Assembly (NCBI RefSeq): GCF_024054195.1
Contig: NZ_JAMXLB010000001.1
Span: forward strand, 1,203,646-1,267,645
Direction of reading: 5' to 3'
Origin: Flavobacterium sp. NRK F7
Lineage (GTDB): Bacteria > Bacteroidota > Bacteroidia > Flavobacteriales > Flavobacteriaceae
DNA length: 64,000 nucleotides
Shown here: positions 25,523-33,094 of the stretch, in pieces
Numbering within the stretch: position 1 is the first letter of the stretch
Layout of the letters: the number at the start of each line of letters is the position of its first letter
Notes under the pieces: model-generated
What the model was told of the DNA's origin: nothing
Database searches by the model: none
What the model saw: only the letters and a program-made list of their open reading frames with translations
Translations under genes and position numbers: made by a program

Positions 25523-27289
25523 TTATTTTATCTTCAATTCAAAAGGCATCATGGCTTGAACTCCTTTCAATTGGTTGGCTCTTTTAATTTGTTCTAATAA
25601 TTGGAAATTCTCTTCCCCAATTTGTTCTTTTAATAAAGCCTCTCTCGATTGGAACATGGAAATCCCTGTAAAATTAGCAATCAAATCTTCCAATTTTTTA
25701 TCATATTCTGGGTAGTTTTCAATGCGGTAATCTTCAATCTTAGCCACTTTAGCTGCATATTTTAAAGCGTCATCTAAACCACCTAATTCATCTACTAGAC
25801 CATTTTTTAAAGCGTCTGTACCCGTCCAAACACGTCCTTGTGCAATAGCATCTACTTGTTCGGTAGTCATTTTTCTGCCTGTAGCCACTCTGGTTAAGAA
25901 AGTGGTATAAATATTTTCAATGCTTTCTAGTGTAAACGCTTTAAAGTCTTCACTAACCGGTTCAAATAAACTATAACCCGCTGCGTTGTCATGCGTTGCT
26001 ACTTGTTCTGCATTAATACCAATGTTTTTTCCTAATTCGTTCATGTTAGGTAACATTCCAAAAACACCAATCGAACCGGTAATTGTACTAGGTTCTGCAA
26101 AAATGCGATCTGCGTTACATGAAATATAATACCCACCAGAAGCGGCTACATTCCCCATAGAAACGATCACAGGTTTATCCTTCTTCGTAATTTCAATTTC
26201 TCTCCAAATCAATTCAGAAGTTAAAGCACTTCCTCCTGGGCTATCCACACGCAATACAATGGCTTTTACATCTTCGTCTTCTCTAGCCGCTTTTAAAGCT
26301 CTTTTTACAGCACCTTCGCCAATAATGTTTACATCGCCTTCACCACCTTGAATTTCACCTTGTGCATACACAACCGCAATTACATCTTTTACCGAATAAT
26401 CCACAGCAGATGTCGCTACTTTTTTAGCATAATCTAAGATGGCAACGGTTTTGTAATCTTCATCCTCTTTTACCTTTAACTGTTTTTTAATCGCATTGTG
26501 GTATTCATCCTCATACGCAATTTTATCAATCATGTGTTTCGATAAGGCTAATTCTGGAGTACGCGCTCCTAAAGAATTGGCAATACTGTTCAAACTGTCT
26601 ACCGAGATGTTTCTGCTTTTTGAAATATCAGTCACTACCGTGTTCCAAACCCCATTCAATAATACCGAAATTTGCTCTCTGTTTTCTGGGCTCATTTCTT
26701 GTGCTAAGAAAGGCTCAACGGCACTTTTGTATTTTCCATGACGAATAACTTCCATTTTAATACCCGTTTTCTCCTGTAATTCTTTTAAGTATAAGATTTC
26801 AGAAGACAACCCTTTAAATTCTAACTCTCCAATAGGATTCAAATACAACGAATCGGCAACCGAATTCAAATAATAATCCCGTTGTGAAATATAGTTGGAA
26901 TACGCAACAACAAATTTCCCCGATTTTTTAAAGTCTTCTAATTTATCGCGCAACGCTTTACTTTGCGCCATCCCTAATTGTGATTCGTTATTTAAAATAG
27001 AAATCCCTTTAATTTGGTCGTCTGCTTTGGCTGCGTCTATGGCATTAATCACATCGATCAAACCATCATGTTTGGTTTCAAAATAATTGAATTCTTTAAA
27101 GTTTACTTTTCCACCATAGTCGAGTGTTACTTTAGACAAGTCTAATTCAATAACCGAATTATCTTTCACCTTAACGGTGTCTTTGTCTCCACCCATGATA
27201 GCTCCTAAAAATAGAAGTCCAAAAAAGAACACCATACAGAACACAAAAATTCCAATTACGGTGGCAAATACATTTCCTAAAAATTTCAT
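25523..27289 (-). CDS. sppA: Signal peptide peptidase SppA, 67-kDa type
   Basis: Membrane-bound serine protease that degrades cleaved signal peptides. The 588 residues have an N-terminal membrane anchor (about 7-32) and tandem S49 domains. The catalytic Lys lies in the N-terminal domain (EVIRHGKYKSAVEPF). The nucleophile Ser lies in the C-terminal domain (SMGNVAASGGYYISCNADRIFA). The VDSPGGSALTSELIW and GSIGVFGMLPN segments are typical. Length matches the long E. coli form rather than the short SppA1 form. It is transcribed away from folK. Confidence 0.95.
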   Translation of the reverse strand: MKFLGNVFATVIGIFVFCMVFFFGLLFLGAIMGGDKDTVKVKDNSVIELDLSKVTLDYGGKVNFKEFNYFETKHDGLIDVINAIDAAKADDQIKGISILNNESQLGMAQSKALRDKLEDFKKSGKFVVAYSNYISQRDYYLNSVADSLYLNPIGELEFKGLSSEILYLKELQEKTGIKMEVIRHGKYKSAVEPFLAQEMSPENREQISVLLNGVWNTVVTDISKSRNISVDSLNSIANSLGARTPELALSKHMIDKIAYEDEYHNAIKKQLKVKEDEDYKTVAILDYAKKVATSAVDYSVKDVIAVVYAQGEIQGGEGDVNIIGEGAVKRALKAAREDEDVKAIVLRVDSPGGSALTSELIWREIEITKKDKPVIVSMGNVAASGGYYISCNADRIFAEPSTITGSIGVFGMLPNMNELGKNIGINAEQVATHDNAAGYSLFEPVSEDFKAFTLESIENIYTTFLTRVATGRKMTTEQVDAIAQGRVWTGTDALKNGLVDELGGLDDALKYAAKVAKIEDYRIENYPEYDKKLEDLIANFTGISMFQSREALLKEQIGEENFQLLEQIKRANQLKGVQAMMPFELKIK

Positions 27290-27409
27290 TTTCTATTCAT
27301 TTAATTTTATCTGCCTTATATGTCTGCTAAAATGTTAAAATGTTACATGTTCATAAAAAAATAGAAAATAGAAATTATAAGTCTAAAATTGTTTGTTATT
27401 TTGCCTCCG

Positions 27410-28543
27410 ATGAAAAAGCAACATCAAATACTAGTTTCTATAGGGAGTAATGTGGGCAATCGGTTGGAGAACCTTACACAAGCCATTCATTTGGTACACG
27501 AGCAAGTGGCCAGTGTGGTAAAAGTATCTCCACTATATGAAACTCCTGCTTGGGGCTTTGAGAGTGCTGCTTTTTATAACGGAGTGGTAGTCTTGCATTC
27601 TTATAAAAGTCCGCAAAAGATTTTAGCGCAATTGCTTAAAATTGAAAAGCAAATGGGTCGCGTGCGTACGCAAGACCAAGGCTATCAAGCTCGAATAATT
27701 GACCTAGACATTATTAGTTACGACGAAGAACAACTTACTACTGAAACCTTACAAATTCCCCATCCGCAACTGCAACATCGCAATTTTGTGCTATTACCTT
27801 TAAAAGAGGTAGTGCCTAATTGGGTACATCCTGTTCTTAAAAAATCGGTTGCTGAATTGCTGGCTACCACTAGCGATACGAGTGTGTGTGCCAAAGTACA
27901 TCAGCTGGTTTCTCCGGTAGAAAGCTTGGGCTTGCAGCAATACAATTATATTGCGATTGAAGGGAACATTGGGGCAGGAAAAACCACTTTGGCGACTAAA
28001 ATTGCGGAAGATTGCAATGCGAAATTGGTGCTGGAACGCTTTGCCGACAATCCGTTTTTGCCTAAATTTTATAAAGATCAAAACCGCTATGCGTTTCCTT
28101 TGGAAATGTCTTTTTTAGCCGACAGGTACCAACAACTCACCGATGATTTGGCGCAATTTGATTTGTTTAAAGATTTTATCGTAGCCGATTATCATATTTT
28201 TAAATCGTTAATTTTTGCTAAGGTTACCTTGCAAGAAGACGAGTTTCGCTTGTATAAAACCATGTTTGACATTATCCATCGCGAAACGGCTAAACCCGAT
28301 TTGTATATTTACTTGTACCAAAATACCGAACGCCTGTTAGCCAATATTAAAAAACGCGGGAGAAGTTACGAACAAGAAATTCCGGCAGAATACTTAGAGA
28401 AAATCAACCGTGGGTATTTGGATTATATCAAAACGCAAACCGACTTAAACGTGCTGGTAATTGATGTTTCCGATTTGGATTTTGTAAAACGCCAAGAGGA
28501 TTATGTGTTTTTATTGGCACGTATTAAAGAGAAGTTGGGGTAA
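27410..28543 (+). CDS. folK: FolK (HPPK) - deoxynucleoside kinase fusion
   Basis: A 377-residue bifunctional protein from the ATG at 27410; a TTG seven codons earlier also opens the frame. Residues about 1-150 are 6-hydroxymethyl-7,8-dihydropterin pyrophosphokinase, with SIGSNVGNRLENL, YETPAWG, RVRTQDQGYQARIIDLDII and IPHPQLQHRNFVLLPL. Residues about 170-377 form a deoxynucleoside kinase with P-loop IEGNIGAGKTTLA, the FLADRYQQL region, DYHIFKSLIFA and an RGRSYE lid. It joins folate synthesis to dNTP salvage; this fusion is known in Bacteroidota. Codons are clearly richer in G+C (CGC, ACC, AAC) than in the next 7 kb. Confidence 0.93.
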   Translation: MKKQHQILVSIGSNVGNRLENLTQAIHLVHEQVASVVKVSPLYETPAWGFESAAFYNGVVVLHSYKSPQKILAQLLKIEKQMGRVRTQDQGYQARIIDLDIISYDEEQLTTETLQIPHPQLQHRNFVLLPLKEVVPNWVHPVLKKSVAELLATTSDTSVCAKVHQLVSPVESLGLQQYNYIAIEGNIGAGKTTLATKIAEDCNAKLVLERFADNPFLPKFYKDQNRYAFPLEMSFLADRYQQLTDDLAQFDLFKDFIVADYHIFKSLIFAKVTLQEDEFRLYKTMFDIIHRETAKPDLYIYLYQNTERLLANIKKRGRSYEQEIPAEYLEKINRGYLDYIKTQTDLNVLVIDVSDLDFVKRQEDYVFLLARIKEKLG

Positions 28544-28573
28544 TTTCAGTTTTCAGTCTCAGTTTTCAGTTTC
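28544..28573. repeat. Short CAGTTTTCAGT tandem repeat
   Basis: Three bases after the folK stop the unit CAGTTTTCAGT occurs twice, separated by CT. Simple repeats of this type are scattered in flavobacterial intergenic DNA. No function is apparent. Confidence 0.5.
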
Positions 28574-28594
28574 CCTTTATCATTTAGTAGATTT

Positions 28595-28729
28595 TTAGCT
28601 ACGAACTAGTACTTTCTTAAAATAGTTGGCTTTATAATAGCGATACAAATGGTCGTAAATAATTAGTTCATATTCGCGTTGGCGTGAGGTGAATTGGCGG
28701 TTGAGGATTTTGTGAGTAATTTTAAAATC
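28595..28729 (-). pseudogene. C-terminal remnant of an unidentified gene
   Basis: On the minus strand a 44-codon open frame ends in TAA at 28595. It reads protein-like sequence: DFKITHKILNRQFTSRQ, then EYELIIYDHLYRYYKANYF, then KKVLVRS. It has no start codon. Continued upstream, the frame runs straight into the terminator hairpin at 28741-28770. Codon choice (CGC, CTC, AAC, GCC) resembles folK and not the AT-rich genes to the right. I read it as the tail of an ancestral gene cut off when the 28.7-36.2 kb segment arrived. The parent family is not recognised. Confidence 0.6.
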
Positions 28730-28734
28730 TAATA

Positions 28735-28772
28735 AAATAAAAAGGGTTGACTTATTTTAGTCAACCCTTTTC
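28735..28772 (-). terminator. Terminator of the 136-residue coiled-coil gene
   Basis: Perfect 12-base-pair stem AAAGGGTTGACT/AGTCAACCCTTT (28741-28752, 28759-28770). On the minus strand a T-rich tail follows. It lies at the left edge of the accessory segment. Confidence 0.88.
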
Positions 28773-28789
28773 TTACCTATAAAAGTTAA

Positions 28790-29200
28790 CTATAAGTTAG
28801 CTTTATGATTAGTAATAGTAGTAATAAAAGCATCTACTTCTAGTAGCTCTTTATTAATACGTTCCAAATCAAGTTCTTTTTCCAGTAATGCTACGGCGCC
28901 ATAACTTTCTTTACGGTTTTCCAGTAAGAATTTTTTGTACTCTAACTTTACTTTCTTTTTGATCTCCTCGTCTTTTGTTTGACCATCAGGTAAAACGCTA
29001 ATTACTGTTTCAACAGCAGAAATTTCAGCTAAAACACCTTGTAAAATAGCTTCTACCTCTAATGAAGTACTAGCATACTTATTTGTTAAACGTTCTTCTG
29101 AAATTTTTTTAAAAGTTAATTCAGCTTTCTCTTTTTCCGCCCAAGAGATTAGCACGTCGCAGTCTGTAACCTGAGTTACATTGTTGATTGAGTAATTCAT
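28790..29200 (-). CDS. Hypothetical protein, helical/coiled coil
   Basis: A 136-residue acidic soluble protein with no signal peptide. It is predicted mostly helical: charged heptads at about 22-45 (EKEKAELTFKKISEERL) and 80-125 (DEEIKKKVKLEYKKFLLENRKE, LLEKELDLERINKELLEVDAF). No family is recognised. It has its own terminator and a 180-base AT-rich gap to the XRE gene on the same strand. It may belong to the accessory module, but nothing in its sequence shows a defence role. Confidence 0.75.
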   Translation of the reverse strand: MNYSINNVTQVTDCDVLISWAEKEKAELTFKKISEERLTNKYASTSLEVEAILQGVLAEISAVETVISVLPDGQTKDEEIKKKVKLEYKKFLLENRKESYGAVALLEKELDLERINKELLEVDAFITTITNHKANL

Positions 29201-29381
29201 GTTTTTAAAAAATTAAATGTTATATTACATAATCATCAAACGAAATGCCAATAAATAAGGTAAAAATTAATTTATAAAAAAATTAACCATTTGTAAGAAT
29301 TTGCTTAAAAATGAGTTAAAATTTAAGAAAAAATTAAGATTTTTTATTGAATGAAATTTAATATTAATTATTTATAAATCT

Positions 29382-29918
29382 TTATACTAAATTTTGCAAT
29401 TTATATTTTATAATTTCTTCTTCTTTCTTTAAGGTTTCTAATTTAATTTCGTACTCCATTTGCACTAAATCCCCTTTTTTTTCTAAATTAATTTTTGCTC
29501 CATTGTTCATTATTTCAAATAGTAAATCATCTGCATTGTTATTTAATTCTATGGGATTAGATTCAAAATAAAGCATTACTTTCAATCGATTGACACTTAT
29601 ATCATATTTCTTTTTTATATCATTTAATTTATTATTTGTTACTAATTGATTATGTTTATTCATAACAAGTAAGTCTTCTAATACTTTTTTCTTTTCATTT
29701 TTCTTTTCATTTAAAAAAGGAAATTGTTTTTTCCAAAAAGTTTCAGGTTGTTGAACAAAAGTTAGTATTTCTGCTAATTTTAATTTGGCAGATGTAGGTA
29801 AATTACGTTTACCACTTTCATACATAGACCAATGACTTCTTGATATTTCTAATATTAGAGCAACCTCTTCTTGTTTCATCCCTAATAATTCTGTAATTTT
29901 TAAATTTTCTTTTTTCAT
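29382..29918 (-). CDS. XRE-family HTH regulator with coiled-coil tail
   Basis: A 178-residue protein. Residues about 7-60 form an XRE/Cro-type helix-turn-helix (LGMKQEEVALILEISRSHWSMYESGKRNLP; the recognition helix includes SRSHWSMYESG). The rest is Lys/Glu/Asn-rich coiled coil (about 70-178) suited to dimerisation. It is transcribed away from the restriction-like operon across a 384-base gap with a direct repeat, the layout of a controller gene. Control of that operon is inference. Very AT-rich. Confidence 0.85.
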   Translation of the reverse strand: MKKENLKITELLGMKQEEVALILEISRSHWSMYESGKRNLPTSAKLKLAEILTFVQQPETFWKKQFPFLNEKKNEKKKVLEDLLVMNKHNQLVTNNKLNDIKKKYDISVNRLKVMLYFESNPIELNNNADDLLFEIMNNGAKINLEKKGDLVQMEYEIKLETLKKEEEIIKYKLQNLV

Positions 29919-30066
29919 GTTTAATATGTTTGTACATTTATAATTGTTTGTTTTTTTTAAAATTTCTTTATATGATTTTTTGCAATAAATAAGCCAATTA
30001 TTTTAATATGATTGGAAAATATTTCCTGTCTAAACTTCTGTGGCTTTTTTATTCAAAATTGCATTT

Positions 30067-30090
30067 TGCAACAAAAACCGTGACATTTTT
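30067..30090. repeat. 24-base direct repeat, copy 1
   Basis: Begins TGCAACAAAAACCGTGACAT and ends in a T-run. It is identical to the copy at 30107-30130, with a start-to-start distance of exactly 40 bases (close to four helical turns). The GC-containing core stands out from very AT-rich surroundings. Possible operator for the XRE regulator (inference). Confidence 0.85.
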
Positions 30091-30106
30091 AATTATATTT
30101 TAAGTA

Positions 30107-30130
30107 TGCAACAAAAACCGTGACATTTTT
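30107..30130. repeat. 24-base direct repeat, copy 2
   Basis: Identical 24-mer to 30067-30090. It lies 173 bases before the methyltransferase start and 189 bases from the XRE gene start. Confidence 0.85.
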
Positions 30131-30302
30131 TTTAAAATTTAAAGAAAAGCACAATATTTTTTATAATGGTTTTTGAATACATAAAACCATATGAAATTCT
30201 ATTATTGTTTTTTATCTTTGAAAAACAGGTTGAAATACTTACACAAATATTGTTGAAATAGTTTAATTTTGGTTGGTTTGAATATCCTTGAATATTATAT
30301 AA

Positions 30303-33092
30303 ATGAATAAATCTCAAATAGAAAAAAACCTAGATGAATTAGTAAAATCAATAGATAAAGAAAATTTTATTTATGATTTATTAATGGCCTATGGTATATC
30401 AAAAACATCGGTTACCAGATTAAAAAAAGGTGATTTTAACTTATCTAAAGTTGAAGGAGAAGTTCTTTACAAAAAGAAAGTCCTTTTTAAAGAAGTAGCT
30501 AATGATAAACTTCTTACTACAATTGACGATTTAACAAAGAGTGAAGAAGATTTAAAACATAACCCACGCTTTGTAATTGTTACAGACTATAAAACATTAT
30601 TAGCAAAAGATATTAGAACTGGGGTAACTTTAGATACTCCAATCAAAGATCTAAATAAAAGATACGATTTCTTTTTACCTTGGGCTGGACAAGAAAAATA
30701 CCAATCAAAAAATGAAAATCATGCAGACCGAAAAGCATCTTATGAAATGGCTAAGCTGTATGATATTTTGGTTCATGAAAACCCAAACATTTATGATGAT
30801 GGTGGCCACAATCTAAATATTTTTTTATCAAGACTTTTATTTTGCTTCTTTGCTGAAGACACGAACATTTTTCCGAATGAGGGGATGTTTACCGAAGCAA
30901 TAGCACAACACACTAAGCCAGACGGTAGTGATACTCATTTATTTTTAGACAGACTTTTTAGAATATTAAATACTGAAGATAATAGCAATGAACCTGACTA
31001 TCTAATAGCTTTTCCATATGTTAATGGAGGACTTTTTAGAGATGACATCCACTCTCCTATATTTTCAAGTAAGGCTAGAAAAATAATTTTAGAATGCGGT
31101 GATTTAGACTGGAGTGAAATTAACCCTGATATTTTCGGGTCCATGATTCAGGCTGTTGTAAATGATGACTATCGCAGTGGTTTAGGGATGCACTATACTT
31201 CAGTTCCCAATATTATGAAGGTAATTGAACCTTTATTTTTAAATGAACTTAGAGAAGAGTTTGAAAGAAGTAAAGGCAATGTAAACAAATTAAGAAAATT
31301 AATTTATAGAATATCAAAAATTAAAATCTTTGACCCTGCTTGTGGTAGCGGTAATTTTCTGATTATTGCTTATAAGGAATTAAGACGTTTAGAAATAGAA
31401 ATTATTAAAGAAATAAATACTCCAGATAACGCAATAATCTTCGATGGTAGCCAGTCTAAAATACATTTTACTAAAAACGGACATCAAATAGTTTCAAATG
31501 CTCCACAAGCAAAAATGAATTTTGCAGGTAGACAAACTGAAATATGGTTTACTGAAATAAAACTCTCACAGTTTTATGGTATCGAGTTAGATGACTTTGC
31601 TCATGAAATGGCAATACTATCTTTATGGTTGGCTGAACACCAGATGAATAAAATCTTTGTAGATGAATTACATGATTATGGTAGAGCAAAACCTATTTTA
31701 CCCTTAAAAGAAGCAGGAAATATTACCGAGGGAAATGCAACCCGTTTAGATTGGAAAACAGTTTGTCCAATTGATTTAGATGATGAGGTTTATATTTTGG
31801 GGAACCCTCCTTATTTAGGTGCAAGACTTCAAGATGAGGAACAGAAAAAAGATATGAGTATTGTTTTTAATAAAATTAATGGATATAACAATATGGATTA
31901 TATTGCCTGCTGGTTTTACTTAGGAGCTAAATATATTCAAGATTTTAATGCAAAATGTGCTTTAGTATCAACAAATTCAATATGCCAAGGAGAGCAAGTT
32001 GCCTTAATATGGCCAAATATTCTCAATGATGAAATTGAAATTGACTTTGCACACCAATCATTTAAGTGGACCAACAATGCAAAGGGAAATGCTGGTGTTA
32101 CAGTAATTATCGTTGGATTAAGAAATAAATCATCAAAGCAAAAGTATTTATATATTGATAATATTAAAAAGAATGTTTTAAATATAAATTCATATTTGGT
32201 TGAGGGAAATTCCACATTTGTTTTACAAAGAAGTAAGCCTCTTTCTCAAATTCCAGAAATGTGCTTTGGAAGTATGCCTAATGATGGTGGACACTTATCA
32301 ATTACAATTGATGAATTTAAAAATTTAGATGATGACTATAAAAAATTTGTCAGACCTATTTTAGGTGGTCAAGAATTTATAAAAGGAATAGAATCTTATT
32401 GTTTATGGATAGATAATGAGTCAGTCGAAGAGGCTTCAAAAAATAGATTTATACTTGAAAAAATCAAGAATGTAAAAGTTTATAGAGAAAATAGCCCCCG
32501 TCAAGCAACAAATGTATTATCTAATTATCCCCACCAATTTGGAGAAGATAGACATAAAGAGACAGAAAGTATAATTGTTCCAGCAACTTCTTCTGAAAAG
32601 AGAAATTATATTCCAATTGGTTTTCTCGAAAAAGGAATAATAATCAAAAATTCTGCTCAAGCAATCTACAATGCACAACCGTGGGTTTTCGGTTTGGTAA
32701 CTTCAAAAATGCATATGATTTGGGTTAAAAACATCGGTGGAAAATTAAAAACTGATTATAGATATTCAGCTAAATTATGCTATAACACATTTCCATTTCC
32801 TGAAATTTCAGCAAAACAAAAAGAAACTATCAACTTACATGTATTTGGGGTTCTAGATGAAAGAGCAAAGCATCCTAGTAAAACTCTAGCACAACTTTAT
32901 GACCCAGAGAAAATGCCAATGGGATTAAAAGAGGCTCATCAAGAATTAGATTTAGCTATTGAGCGATGTTATCGTTTAAAACCTTTTGATAGTGACACAG
33001 AGCGTTTAGAATACTTATTCAAAATGTATGAGGAAATGACCCAAAAAAATAATTTATTTCAAAAAGAAAAGAAAACTAAAAAAGCTAAGTAA
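30303..33092 (+). CDS. MmeI/YeeA-like DNA methyltransferase of a three-gene restriction-type system
   Basis: A 929-residue class I SAM-dependent DNA (adenine-N6 type) methyltransferase. Residues 1-130 form an N-terminal module with YGISKTSVTRLKKGDFNLS and RFVIVTDYKTLLAKD, then DFFLPWAG, like MmeI_N. A helical spacer covers about 140-330. Motif I is FDPACGSGNFLI (D344) and motif IV is GNPPYLG (N501). A target-recognition region covers about 630-850 and a helical C-terminus follows. The E-x-K of the MmeI nuclease is absent at the expected place (VLFKEV, residues 60-65), so it probably modifies only. From memory it resembles B. subtilis YeeA, which also precedes a helicase and a third gene. It lies 2 bases before the helicase gene. 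Confidence 0.9.
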   Translation: MNKSQIEKNLDELVKSIDKENFIYDLLMAYGISKTSVTRLKKGDFNLSKVEGEVLYKKKVLFKEVANDKLLTTIDDLTKSEEDLKHNPRFVIVTDYKTLLAKDIRTGVTLDTPIKDLNKRYDFFLPWAGQEKYQSKNENHADRKASYEMAKLYDILVHENPNIYDDGGHNLNIFLSRLLFCFFAEDTNIFPNEGMFTEAIAQHTKPDGSDTHLFLDRLFRILNTEDNSNEPDYLIAFPYVNGGLFRDDIHSPIFSSKARKIILECGDLDWSEINPDIFGSMIQAVVNDDYRSGLGMHYTSVPNIMKVIEPLFLNELREEFERSKGNVNKLRKLIYRISKIKIFDPACGSGNFLIIAYKELRRLEIEIIKEINTPDNAIIFDGSQSKIHFTKNGHQIVSNAPQAKMNFAGRQTEIWFTEIKLSQFYGIELDDFAHEMAILSLWLAEHQMNKIFVDELHDYGRAKPILPLKEAGNITEGNATRLDWKTVCPIDLDDEVYILGNPPYLGARLQDEEQKKDMSIVFNKINGYNNMDYIACWFYLGAKYIQDFNAKCALVSTNSICQGEQVALIWPNILNDEIEIDFAHQSFKWTNNAKGNAGVTVIIVGLRNKSSKQKYLYIDNIKKNVLNINSYLVEGNSTFVLQRSKPLSQIPEMCFGSMPNDGGHLSITIDEFKNLDDDYKKFVRPILGGQEFIKGIESYCLWIDNESVEEASKNRFILEKIKNVKVYRENSPRQATNVLSNYPHQFGEDRHKETESIIVPATSSEKRNYIPIGFLEKGIIIKNSAQAIYNAQPWVFGLVTSKMHMIWVKNIGGKLKTDYRYSAKLCYNTFPFPEISAKQKETINLHVFGVLDERAKHPSKTLAQLYDPEKMPMGLKEAHQELDLAIERCYRLKPFDSDTERLEYLFKMYEEMTQKNNLFQKEKKTKKAK

Positions 33093-33094
33093 AT

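Larger units (their letters stand above)
29919..30302. other. Divergent regulatory region between XRE gene and methyltransferase operon
   Basis: 384 bases with no ORF of note. It contains the two 24-base direct repeats listed separately, a near-palindrome GGAAAATATTTCC (about 30013-30026), and two plus-strand TAnnTTTG boxes (TATCTTTG at 30213-30220, TAATTTTG at 30264-30271) ahead of the methyltransferase ATG at 30303. Neither box has a well-spaced TTG. The length and the repeats suggest regulated divergent promoters. Confidence 0.55.

Noticed and set aside
28544..28573. CRISPR-like repeat after folK
   Set aside because: Only two 11-base units with a 2-base gap and no spacers or cas genes.
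30067..30130. CRISPR array start
   Set aside because: Two 24-base copies with a 16-base gap, no third repeat and no cas genes; better explained as operators.
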